Assembly (NCBI RefSeq): GCF_018215265.2 | Contig: NZ_CP136562.1 | Location: 682,001 to 746,000, forward strand | DNA: 64,000 nt | Direction of reading: 5' to 3' | Source: Paenarthrobacter sp. GOM3 | GTDB taxonomy: Bacteria; Actinomycetota; Actinomycetes; Actinomycetales; Micrococcaceae | The notes under the pieces: generated by a model | What the model was told of the DNA's origin: nothing | What the model saw: only the letters and a program-made list of their open reading frames with translations | The model's database searches: none | Program-made: the position numbers and the translations under genes | In this document: positions 47,101-54,173 of the stretch, in pieces | Layout of the letters: each line of letters opens with the position of its first letter | Numbering within the stretch: the stretch's first letter is position 1

Positions 47101-49829
47101 TCGAAACCTTCGCCTACGACGCGTGCGGCAGGTTGACCGCGAAGCACACTCCGGGGGAGGGCACGGCCCGGTACGGGTACGACAAGTGCGGGCGGCTGAG
47201 TTTCTCCCAGGATCCCTGGTACGGGACCCGCCGCTTCACCTACAACACCGCCGGGGAACTGGTGGCCACGACGAACGGGGTCGGGGGCAGGACCCGGTTC
47301 GAGTACGACACCCGCGGCCGCCTCACCCGCATCACCGACCCCACCGGTGGGGTCACCACCCGCACCTACACGGCCACGGACCAGGTCGAGACGGTCACGG
47401 ACCCGCTCGGCCGTGTCACGACCGCCACCTATGACCCGGCCGGGCGGCAGATCTCCCAAACGAACCCGGACGGCCACACGACCACCTGGACCTATGATGC
47501 TGCCGGGCGGGAAGCGACCACCTCGGTGGACGGTTCCCTGATCACCGCCATCACCCGCGACCTTCCCGCCCGCAGGGTTCTCATCACGGATCACACCGGC
47601 GGGGCCGGGTACGCGGTCGAACACGAACTGTGCTTCGACCGCCGCGGCCACCTCACCCGCCGCACCACCGGTGACCAGACACTGACGTGGGAGTACGACG
47701 GGGACGGGAACCGGACCGGTTTCACCACCGGCGCCGGGACCACCACCTACACCCGCGACCCCGCCGGCAGGGTCACGGCCGTGTCGAACCCGTTGCTCGG
47801 GGACGCCACGTTCACCCACGATGCCTCCGGGCGCATCGTTTCGGCGACCGCCGGGAACTACGCACAGTCGTGGGTTTACCGGGACGGGGCACTGATCGAG
47901 CACACCCGCACCACCACCGATGACCCGGGGTCTGCTGATGTGACCCTGATCGGCCGGGAGGACGGCGGCAGGATCACTGCCCTGTCCCGGGGCGGGGCCA
48001 CCACCCGGTACGGGTACGACACCGCCGGGCAACTCACCACCGCCAAAACAGGAACCACTTCTGCGGTGGTGGGGTGGGAGTACGACGCCGGTGGGCGGCT
48101 GCTCCGCGAAACCACCCCCACCGGGGCACGCACCTTCGCCTATGACGCCGCAGGCCAGCTCTCCGCTGTGACGGAACCTGACGGTGCCCGGACCGGGTAT
48201 GTGTATGACGGGTTGGGCCGCCGGGTACGGGCGATCGGGCCGGACGGGTCCTGGACCGAATACGCGTGGGGTCCCACCGGCTACCTCACCGGCACCCTCG
48301 AAAAGGACCGGGACGGGGCCGAACAAGCCCGGCACCGGTTGCACGTTGACGCGCTCGGTGAACTCGCCGCCGTGAACGGCACACCGTTGTGGTGGGACAC
48401 CGCCGCACCCGTCCCGACCCTCGCCGGTGCTAACAGCACCCAGGTGTTGTCCCTGCCCGGCGGTGTCACCGGCATCGGCGACGCTTTCACCGCGCCCGGG
48501 TGGCGTGCCGCCCGCCCCACCGACCAACACGACCCCTGGGCCGCCCTCGGCACCCCCACCAACCCCACCCCCGGTAGCCCCGCAACAAACGGTGCCGGGC
48601 CGGCTGGGGCCGGTGTTGGCGCCGGGCTGGGTGGTGTGTTGCCCGCCGGGGTCTCCTTGACCGCCGGTGGCGGGATCGACATCGCGGGACTGGAATGGCT
48701 CGGCGCCAGGGCGTATGACCCGGCCACCCGGGGGTTCCTCTCCACCGACCCCCTCGCCCCGGTCCTCGGCGCGGGTTGGGACGGGAACCCCTACGCCTAC
48801 GCCGGGAACAACCCCCTCAACACCACCGACCCCACCGGCCTGCGACCCCTCACGGACGAGGACCTGAAAGCCTACGACGGCTCCTCCCGCGGCGCCCTCG
48901 CCGCAGCAGGAGACTGGCTCGGCGACAACTGGGAGTATTTGGCCGGTGGTGCGATGGTGATCGCCGGCGGTGTGTTGATGGCTACCGGTGTTGGTGGGCC
49001 GGTTGGTTTGGCGTTGGTTGGTGCGGGCGCTGACACGATTATTCAGAAAGCGACCACCGGTTCGGTCAATTGGGGTCAGGTGGCGTTGACGGGTGCTGTT
49101 GGTGTGGTTGCGGGGCCGTTGGCTGGGAAGGTCAGCAGCGTTGTGACGGCAGGGCTCGGTCGGGCTGGTACGGCGGTGAGTACGCAGTTGCTTCCTGCGA
49201 TGGGCCGTGCGGGCTCGGTGGTTGCGTCGGGTGCGGCCAGGGCAGGATCTGCTGTGTCGGCTGTGGGTTCGCGTGTTGGCACTGCGGTCACTGCGGGGGT
49301 GTCCCGCGTCAGTACCGGTGCGGGGAGTTACTTATCGCAATTGTCGGCCCAGCAGATGGGCCGGGCGGCACTGACGAATGGGATATCGGGGGGACTGGGC
49401 AACACAGGCATGTACTTCGTGACAAATCCTCGTGGGGAGTGGACTCCAAGTGGCATCATTGGTGCCGCAGCAAACGGCGCAATGAGCGGAGCAATAAGTT
49501 CCCAGGCAGGATACCTGTCGACTCCTATTAGTGGCCTGCCCTCGCGAATTACACAGTATGCTGTCGCCTCGGGCGGATCTCTAGTTGGCGGCTCGGTGGA
49601 CCACCTAATCAGCGGCGAGAACTATGGCGCTTATGAAGTGTTTTTTGACGGTACAGCAGGCGCGGTCAGTTCGCACTTCCCCGGGGCCTCCAATCTGGAC
49701 TCTAATCCAGGCTGGATGACGCACTCTTTGGCAGCGTACGGCGGTGCGCATGTTGGGGCTATCGTTGAGAGTGCTAAATCTGTGAGCGGGGAGCTTATCG
49801 AAAGAGGAATTGGAGTAGAAGCGTGGTAA
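44133..49829 (+). CDS. RHS/YD-repeat polymorphic toxin exported by the T7SS-like system
   Basis: A 1,898-residue polymorphic toxin. Residues about 10-110 form a WXG100-like helical targeting region; about 150-220 is a Pro/Gly linker; about 285-370 holds DUF6531 (NDPVNTATGNFIEPETDLGF); about 420-1500 is a shell of some 35 YD/RHS repeats (e.g. YDAAGRL-type units); the RHS core ends near 1560 (GARAYDPATRGFLSTDP, NPYAYAGNNPLNTTDPTG). The remaining ~340 residues are the tip: Gly/Ala-rich hydrophobic helices, then a domain of unknown family ending GIGVEAW. No nuclease or deaminase motif is visible; with membrane-protein partners downstream a membrane-active toxin is likely. The GTG at 44133 follows GGGGGG by about 10 bases. 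Confidence 0.9.
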   Translation: MTEFVEMALLPDSDAGHGGRFVYGVAESVKGAFESAASRVLELSGSRGPLVSGAGEDFRGHFSEVFAANAATAARDAAELAAALRTVAGYVGTMIDAAREEDARRRRNNEWVRRHNNRNLFELIGDAWGGEAPRPNMEPGSAPSFPSESPVPGSRQTPGPGGGYGGGTSSARPESLRSFAASSRGLDDGIASVPGSLEGELSSFAAQCSWGRIDASGVVTAFREYLRLNEADAAWAVVVADAFAAAGSEGAVSTLSDAAVNEALAAAGVSGTRTGLVIDPPTAAGAMPTSGYANDPVNTATGNFIEPETDLGFAGAGADLAVTRMYNSLGSGLAAPGVFGPGWASVLDQHLAFSDEGCRWVMADGRAVDFPREGAGWARAVGENYWLSREDASTPWLAELTSIPAGVSEVLVVADNQGTWWAYTTGGVWLGTGAAPGRTISAHRGDGLDGGGTGVVVRLVHVRGRFVEFDYVDGVVGVVRSSDGRRVEYGYDAEGRLVTVGTETGTRTYRWNEAGLIGSVVSAAGVVEAENTYDEAGRVVLQVTQHGRRTRFAYLPGRVTVVSDEDGSRSNSWVADSKGRLVGVLDAEDRRQSMSYDAHSNLVSLTERDGSVTVHGYDARGRKIRTVTPEGADLTYGWDDQDRLTTLVTASGATVTYEYADEISRDPSVVVDPLGGRTELQWRDGLLTQVTDPVGVTIGFEYDDFGDLIGTRNAAGDTARIVRDQAGRPVTAVSPSGAMTRFSYDAAGVLVRRQDPDGAVWAFEHDTAGRITAVIAPDGGRTVFGYAPNGELVSTTDPLGRVVERVFDELGNLTAAVLPDGASWGFIHDNLSRLVSVTDPAGHDWAREYDTVGALTAVVDPTGVRTGAVTDRRAGTASLTDAFTTNTFSFDEYGRPTKVESVDGSAELVSYDAAGNPVELVDGEGGLTVLGRDAAGKITSITSPTGAVTRFEYDHCGRPFRSIDPVGAVTVLSYDPDQRLTARRLPGGEVETFAYDACGRLTAKHTPGEGTARYGYDKCGRLSFSQDPWYGTRRFTYNTAGELVATTNGVGGRTRFEYDTRGRLTRITDPTGGVTTRTYTATDQVETVTDPLGRVTTATYDPAGRQISQTNPDGHTTTWTYDAAGREATTSVDGSLITAITRDLPARRVLITDHTGGAGYAVEHELCFDRRGHLTRRTTGDQTLTWEYDGDGNRTGFTTGAGTTTYTRDPAGRVTAVSNPLLGDATFTHDASGRIVSATAGNYAQSWVYRDGALIEHTRTTTDDPGSADVTLIGREDGGRITALSRGGATTRYGYDTAGQLTTAKTGTTSAVVGWEYDAGGRLLRETTPTGARTFAYDAAGQLSAVTEPDGARTGYVYDGLGRRVRAIGPDGSWTEYAWGPTGYLTGTLEKDRDGAEQARHRLHVDALGELAAVNGTPLWWDTAAPVPTLAGANSTQVLSLPGGVTGIGDAFTAPGWRAARPTDQHDPWAALGTPTNPTPGSPATNGAGPAGAGVGAGLGGVLPAGVSLTAGGGIDIAGLEWLGARAYDPATRGFLSTDPLAPVLGAGWDGNPYAYAGNNPLNTTDPTGLRPLTDEDLKAYDGSSRGALAAAGDWLGDNWEYLAGGAMVIAGGVLMATGVGGPVGLALVGAGADTIIQKATTGSVNWGQVALTGAVGVVAGPLAGKVSSVVTAGLGRAGTAVSTQLLPAMGRAGSVVASGAARAGSAVSAVGSRVGTAVTAGVSRVSTGAGSYLSQLSAQQMGRAALTNGISGGLGNTGMYFVTNPRGEWTPSGIIGAAANGAMSGAISSQAGYLSTPISGLPSRITQYAVASGGSLVGGSVDHLISGENYGAYEVFFDGTAGAVSSHFPGASNLDSNPGWMTHSLAAYGGAHVGAIVESAKSVSGELIERGIGVEAW

Positions 49830-50251
49830 ACGATCATGTCAATTCCGGCGCAGGAGAAGGTGGCAATGCCCGTCGTTTCACGAAGGAAGAGTTGGAACTA
49901 GGGAAAAAAGCGACCAAAGTGTTTCGCATCTGTTCACTAATTGCAATTTTCATCTGCATCGGTGTTGCAATCTTCGTTTTTGCTAGTGTCCCATGGGATA
50001 CCCGAATGCCCTATGACGGAAGGTATAATCGGAGCGGAAGCGGCATTCCCATGCAGATTGCAATGATTCCATGTCTGCTAGTTTTGCTCGGACTGTGGAG
50101 GGCCGGAAAGAAGCCTGATGCCCATCATATGGGCGGAGGTGGTCGTTTTGCCGTGTACATCTTTGGAATAGGAATGGTTCTTACCTGCGTTATTGGACAG
50201 CTCATAATGGCGCAAGGAATACTCGTGGCTGGTGGTTACTTACCTGGGTAG
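49823..50251 (+). CDS. Putative immunity protein, three-helix membrane protein (copy 1)
   Basis: A 142-residue protein with an N-terminal polar segment (1-30), three helices (about 34-55, 80-95, 110-135) and between the first two a conserved outer loop SVPWDTRMPYDGRYNRSGSG. The GTG start lies 7 bases before the end of the toxin gene, so translation is coupled to the toxin, as expected of a cognate immunity protein. The family is not one I know. The sequence is clearly lower in GC than the toxin shell. Confidence 0.78.
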   Translation: MVNDHVNSGAGEGGNARRFTKEELELGKKATKVFRICSLIAIFICIGVAIFVFASVPWDTRMPYDGRYNRSGSGIPMQIAMIPCLLVLLGLWRAGKKPDAHHMGGGGRFAVYIFGIGMVLTCVIGQLIMAQGILVAGGYLPG

Positions 50252-50331
50252 CATTCTAAAATGGTTACAGATAGCTGCCTATGCCTTAGCTTTCGAAATA
50301 AGCGCCAGCAATCAGGAAGACTGCTTAATTA

Positions 50332-50391
50332 GGAGCTATCGTTGAAAATGTGAGTTCTACTGGTGAGGAAATAGGGGTAACGCCGTGCTAA
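50332..50391 (+). pseudogene. Relic of an RHS toxin C-terminus
   Basis: Read from 50332, the bases encode GAIVENVSSTGEEIGVTPC and a stop, alignable with the end of the intact toxin (GAIVESAKSVSGELIERGIGVEAW and a stop). The stop overlaps the next GTG start in the same way (GTG-n-TAA) as in the intact toxin/immunity pair. An in-frame stop lies immediately upstream (50326-50328), so only this tail survives. Confidence 0.65.
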
Positions 50392-50813
50392 ATGAACCTA
50401 TTGGCTCAACAGCGGCGGATGGGGCCGATGATGGGCGGTACAGCGAACAAGGGCTGCTCCTAGGTAAGAAAGTCACTCAGTTTATAAGCATTCTTTGCCT
50501 GACTGCATTGGTACTCTGTGTTCTAATTGCGGTGTTCGTTTTTTTTAGCGTTCCCTGGGACACTCGAATGCCGTACGACGGGAAATATAATCGATCCGGA
50601 ACCGGCATTCCTATGCAAATCGCCCTACTTCCGGCCCTCATTCCCATCATTGGTTTTTGGCGGACAGCGAAGAACCCTAAAGCGCATCATATGACCAAAG
50701 GTGGGCGAATCCGAGCTTGCTTGTTTGTTACCCTATTCATTTTACTCTGCGTTTTCCTACAAGCCTATTTTGCACAGGGAATTCTTACCGCCGGTGGCTT
50801 CTTTGGAGGGTAG
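50385..50813 (+). CDS. Putative immunity protein, paralog (copy 2)
   Basis: A 142-residue paralog of the preceding membrane protein with the same three helices; the outer loop SVPWDTRMPYDGKYNRSGTG and the following GIPMQIA differ from copy 1 at only two positions, while the helices have diverged more. The GTG start overlaps the toxin-tail relic, so this copy probably came in with, or was duplicated with, a toxin tip that has since been lost. Confidence 0.75.
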   Translation: MLNEPIGSTAADGADDGRYSEQGLLLGKKVTQFISILCLTALVLCVLIAVFVFFSVPWDTRMPYDGKYNRSGTGIPMQIALLPALIPIIGFWRTAKNPKAHHMTKGGRIRACLFVTLFILLCVFLQAYFAQGILTAGGFFGG

Positions 50814-50877
50814 TCTGCTTGGCTCGTCTGTTTCTACCCCTCCCAGTGATGTTCACAGGAGGTCGGGGCCAATTGGA

Positions 50878-51360
50878 ATGGCCCTCGTCGGAGCAGCTGC
50901 GGGTGTGAGTACTGAAGTATTGAAGGGAGCGAGGGGGCTGAGCACAAATGTCGTTGTTGATGAGTTGTGGAAGCGAACTAAAATGATCTCAAAGTTAAGG
51001 GTGTGTGGGCCCAGCAAACGAGTCACTCCTGAATGGTATTACTGGACCGGCGCAATTATACCGGGAATTCTCATGCTGGTTCTGTGCGTGAATAGGACTG
51101 AAGAGTTTGGAATATCCGTGTGGATCGCTAACATTATTGTCCTTATCGCTAGCGCCCTTGGCATTGGATGTGCAACGTATTGGAAATCCAACTTCGCCGC
51201 CACGCTGTCGTTTGCTGCCACCATCATCTTGGGCAGCTTAGCCTTCGCGGCTCTTTCTAATGTTATCCCGGTGATTGGCTTGACGGGGGGTGCCCTGTGG
51301 ACGGGCTGTCCTCTCGGTCTATTGGTTGGACTGACGCTGACCGCCGGAGAAGAGCGTTAG
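50878..51360 (+). CDS. Four-helix membrane protein with toxin-tail-like N-terminus
   Basis: A 160-residue protein. Residues 1-38 (MALVGAAAGVSTEVLKGARG..VVDELWKR) look like the C-terminal tail of an RHS protein, while 40-160 have four helices and two outer Cys. The frame is open further upstream into copy 2, and the real start may instead be the ATG at 50983 (GGAAG about 9 bases before), giving a 125-residue membrane protein. It is probably another immunity protein fused by drift to a toxin relic; the assignment is inference. Confidence 0.55.
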   Translation: MALVGAAAGVSTEVLKGARGLSTNVVVDELWKRTKMISKLRVCGPSKRVTPEWYYWTGAIIPGILMLVLCVNRTEEFGISVWIANIIVLIASALGIGCATYWKSNFAATLSFAATIILGSLAFAALSNVIPVIGLTGGALWTGCPLGLLVGLTLTAGEER

Positions 51361-51440
51361 CGCTCAGCTGGTGACCGTACTTGTGTTCGGCGCCCCAAAT
51401 GGCTTGAGCTGCCAAAAAGGAGGGTTGGCGGGGAGGCCTA

Positions 51441-51791
51441 ATGGAAGGAAGTATTCGATTGGAGAAGAAGAGAATTGGTTACCTGGATCTCATGTGCCCA
51501 TTTGGCATCTTGGTGAGCCTTGGTATTACTGCGTTTGTTTCCATGAATGTTCCGTTGAGTGCCGAAGTGGCCTATTATGGTGGATCGATTCCCGCAGTCC
51601 TACTTCTACTAATGTGCGCACTGGGTATACTCCTGTTCTGGATTTCTGAACGGTTATTGGGGACCCATCCTACTCGTGGCCAGGCGCGTGCGCTGGTTTT
51701 TATTTCGGGCCCGGCTACCATTCTTGTGTGTATTTCCTTCCAGGCAGTTCTGGCCGTGATAGTGCTGGATAAGAGTGGATATCTTAGGTGA
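51441..51791 (+). CDS. Small membrane protein, diverged member of the immunity family
   Basis: A 116-residue protein with three helices in the same spacing as copies 1 and 2: a short outer loop (NVPLSAEVAYYGGS-IP), a polar turn (GTHPTRGQAR) at the place of AHHMTKGGR, and a final helix ending before a Gly-Tyr-Leu tail. It is a distant third paralog. GGGGAGG is 5 bases before the ATG. Confidence 0.62.
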   Translation: MEGSIRLEKKRIGYLDLMCPFGILVSLGITAFVSMNVPLSAEVAYYGGSIPAVLLLLMCALGILLFWISERLLGTHPTRGQARALVFISGPATILVCISFQAVLAVIVLDKSGYLR

Positions 51792-52063
51792 TTAGCACAG
51801 TGCCGCTCATCAGTTTTGAGGGTCGGGAGGCTTGCCTCGACGACTGACGCGATGCTGGGATAGCTCGAGTCTAGGCGTGCCTAACCGGTGCACCGGGCGG
51901 TTCTGGAGATGCGTGAGGTTTCCACTTCTGATCAGCGGTTATTCGTTTTGCTCATTCAAATTATCTTCTAAGGATGAGATTATTTCGGCGCAGAACATTT
52001 GCGTTTAAAAGTTAGTTGTATGTTGGTTTCTATAGATAGTTTCTGGGAAGGACATGAAGACAG

Positions 52064-52624
52064 ATGGATATGAAGACCGTTGATTCTGCAGGCGGAGGCG
52101 TAGCGGAGGTTACAGGTTCGGGCGAGCTGGCTGGTCCTCTATATGGAGCGTCGTTTGGTAAGTCGGTGAAGCGGTTCTTTGCCAAGTATGCGAAGTTCGC
52201 TGGTCGCGCCTCGCGGAGTGAGTTCTGGTGGAGTCAGCTTTTCGTTTTCCTGGTGATGGTGGTCCCATACCTCATGATGACCATCGGGTTCGTGGCCAGT
52301 ACTGCCTGGGCTCAGCAGAACCCTAAGGTGCAATCCATGGGTTTCGATCCGGCCACCGGGAAAGAAGTGTTCTATGAGGCCGCTCCTGGTATTGTGAACG
52401 CCCCGGCTGGCGGCCTCATGGTGGCAGGTTTCATTCTCGTCGTCGTTCTGGGGCTGGCCATTGTGGTGCCGCAGCTGTCGTTGCTTTGGCGGCGTTTGCA
52501 TGATGCAAATCTTCCGGGTCCGCTTGCGTTCGTTGGGCTTGTTCCGATGGTCGGCGGACTGGCTGTTTTGATTCTGGCGCTTATGCCGTCCAAGGCGGAA
52601 GGCCGGCGCTTCGACCTCCGCTGA
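52064..52624 (+). CDS. DUF805 membrane protein
   Basis: A 186-residue integral membrane protein of the DUF805 family: KFAGRASRSEFWWSQLF at about residues 43-59 and LLWRRLHDANLPG are the family motifs, with four helices. The role is unknown. It is preceded by 272 bases (51792-52063) with no gene, AT-rich over 51940-52040, and a perfect 12-bp palindrome CCGGTGCACCGG at 51887-51898. Confidence 0.85.
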   Translation: MDMKTVDSAGGGVAEVTGSGELAGPLYGASFGKSVKRFFAKYAKFAGRASRSEFWWSQLFVFLVMVVPYLMMTIGFVASTAWAQQNPKVQSMGFDPATGKEVFYEAAPGIVNAPAGGLMVAGFILVVVLGLAIVVPQLSLLWRRLHDANLPGPLAFVGLVPMVGGLAVLILALMPSKAEGRRFDLR

Positions 52625-52753
52625 TGGGCGACGGCAATACTCATCACTGCGTGAATGGCGCCAGATCGATGCGTTCCGGTGCAGTCTTCGGAACAGCCAG
52701 ATGCACCTAACCCAGCACCATCCAGTTACATGCATCGGTGTGACAGGAAGGCG

Positions 52754-53167
52754 ATGTCCAAGAAAAATAGACCTTCTAAAGGCAAGCCTCCCAGGCGGAA
52801 ATTTCAGAGGCTCTGGAAGGTAGCAGGAGTCCTCATACTCCTCGCGGGTATCTTCGTTCTCCTCATTCCAGTATGGGACTCCATTGCCGTAGAAAGTATC
52901 CGATGCGAGGTGGTTTCGGCTGAGCCGCGTACGAGTTCAGGCGGTTCGAGGGGGTCGGCATCTACTGCCGGTGTTTTAGTGCAGACTTCTGATTGCGGAA
53001 GCATCTCGGTGTCCCAAGGAGTAACTTTCGAAAACAAAGAGAAGATTGCGTCGTCTTTCATCAAAGGCAGCGTGTTCGAATTTGATCTGGGTTGGTTCTC
53101 GCGCGTCGTGATGAAGGATCTGGGGAGCGGGATCCCGTCAGCGCGAGGCTACCGCTTGGCGGAATAA
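52754..53167 (+). CDS. Single-pass membrane/secreted protein, tandem paralog 1
   Basis: A 137-residue protein: basic N-terminus (to residue 20), one helix (about 22-40), then a small outer domain with two Cys (SIRCEVVSA, TSDCGSIS) and the C-terminal FDLGWFSRVVMKDLGSGIPSARGYRL. No family recognised. AGGAAGG precedes the ATG closely. Confidence 0.7.
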   Translation: MSKKNRPSKGKPPRRKFQRLWKVAGVLILLAGIFVLLIPVWDSIAVESIRCEVVSAEPRTSSGGSRGSASTAGVLVQTSDCGSISVSQGVTFENKEKIASSFIKGSVFEFDLGWFSRVVMKDLGSGIPSARGYRLAE

Positions 53168-53208
53168 CTTCGGGTTCACTGGTGCGGCACAGAACAGGAA
53201 AAGAAGCG

Positions 53209-53619
53209 ATGGCCAGAGCCAGCAGTCCGGATCATCCTTCCGGCCGACCAAAATTGAAGTGGTTTTGGAAGTGGCCCGGTATTGCACTTCTGGCAATTAC
53301 CGCACTTTACTTGATGATGCCAGCACTTGATTCCATCGCCGTGGAGAGTCTGCGATGCAAAATAGTCTCCGCAAACGCTGAAACCAGTTCAGGAGGGACC
53401 CGAGGATCGGCCTCCACAGCGGGCGTTCTCATCGAGACATCAAACTGCGGAAAGATTTATATATCCCGTGGCGTGACTTTCGATTCACAGGTTGCGGTCG
53501 CGTCATCGTTCAGCGTGGGTAGTGAATACGAATTCGATCTCGGCTGGTTTTCGCGAGTTGTGACTAAAGACCTCAGAAAGGGTATCCCTACTGCACGGGA
53601 GTACAGATTAGTACGGTAA
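53209..53619 (+). CDS. Single-pass membrane/secreted protein, tandem paralog 2
   Basis: A 136-residue paralog of the preceding gene, 41 bases downstream. The outer domain is alignable along its whole length (DSIAVESLRC, TSSGGTRGSASTAGVL, FDLGWFSRVV) with both Cys kept. The duplication, near a toxin locus, suggests a protein family under diversifying selection; the function is unknown. Confidence 0.7.
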   Translation: MARASSPDHPSGRPKLKWFWKWPGIALLAITALYLMMPALDSIAVESLRCKIVSANAETSSGGTRGSASTAGVLIETSNCGKIYISRGVTFDSQVAVASSFSVGSEYEFDLGWFSRVVTKDLRKGIPTAREYRLVR

Positions 53620-53690
53620 TGCCTGCCCGACTTGTCCGGAGGTGATCACACCTGACGATGGCAAGCGCAAAGCGCGTGCGGAAGCCAACA

Positions 53691-53725
53691 GAAGGACCCC
53701 GTGACCATGAGTTACGGGGTCCTTC
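53691..53725 (+). terminator. Hairpin terminator after the paralog pair
   Basis: A perfect 12-bp stem (53691-53702 with 53714-53725) around an 11-base loop, 71 bases past the last gene; no T-run. Confidence 0.65.
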
Positions 53726-53921
53726 TGAGTCCTTGACTGGGATCAGGCGAGCGTGATCTCTCGTAGGAGGTACTTGTCTGGGGCGCGGTCCGTCTGGATT
53801 CGCCGGTGGCGGGTTGCCGTCCGGTTTCCCGCTCCAGCACCAGCACCCGTCGTCGCGTCTGCTCAAGTCGCACGCATGAGCGCCCTCGGATGGTGGAAGC
53901 CCTGTTCTCTGCGATAAAGCA
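53726..53921. other. Intergenic stretch without recognisable gene
   Basis: About 200 bases between two hairpins. The open frames across it have no family resemblance or ribosome site. I saw no copy of the tRNA 3' end here that would mark an attachment site. Confidence 0.4.
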
Positions 53922-53964
53922 AAAGGCCCCGCCTCCCTCATAAACAAAGGGAAGCAGGGCCTTT
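53922..53964 (-). terminator. Rho-independent terminator of tRNA-Ser
   Basis: AAAGGCCC at 53922-53929 pairs with GGGCCTTT at 53957-53964, with further pairing inside. Read on the minus strand the stem is followed by TTGCTTTATC, a fair T-rich tail, directly after the tRNA. Confidence 0.75.
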
Positions 53965-53969
53965 CTCAT

Positions 53970-54059
53970 TGGCGGTGACGGTGGGATTTGAACCCACGTT
54001 GGCTTTTACACCAAACAACATTTCGAGTGTTGCACCTTCGGCCGCTCGGACACGTCACC
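53970..54059 (-). tRNA. tRNA-Ser (anticodon CGA)
   Basis: A 90-nt class II tRNA. The acceptor stem GGTGACG pairs with CGTCACC, discriminator G, and CCA is encoded. The anticodon stem CAACA/TGTTG holds the loop CTCGAAA with anticodon CGA, which reads UCG; a long variable arm and the T loop GGGTTCAAATCCC are present. Confidence 0.93.
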
Positions 54060-54173
54060 AACTGAAATAGGGTACCGGAGTTGGGCCCGGTTCCCCAAAA
54101 CGGCCCGGACGCGAGCCCGGGAACACGCGCCAACTTCCGTCCGCAGCTCCACACCGATAGATTCGTAAGCATC

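Noticed and set aside
45795..48530. A 911-codon open frame on the minus strand inside the RHS gene
   Set aside because: It mirrors the YD repeats; its Gly/Pro/Arg/Val-rich translation has no family resemblance, and such frames arise antisense to GC-rich genes with strong third-position bias.
53588..53947. 119-codon minus-strand frame
   Set aside because: Runs through two perfect hairpins, lacks a ribosome site and shows no protein-like pattern.
53620..53969. Possible attachment site or integrase remnant beside tRNA-Ser
   Set aside because: No repeat of the tRNA 3' end was found elsewhere in the window and no recombinase motif was seen in the flank.
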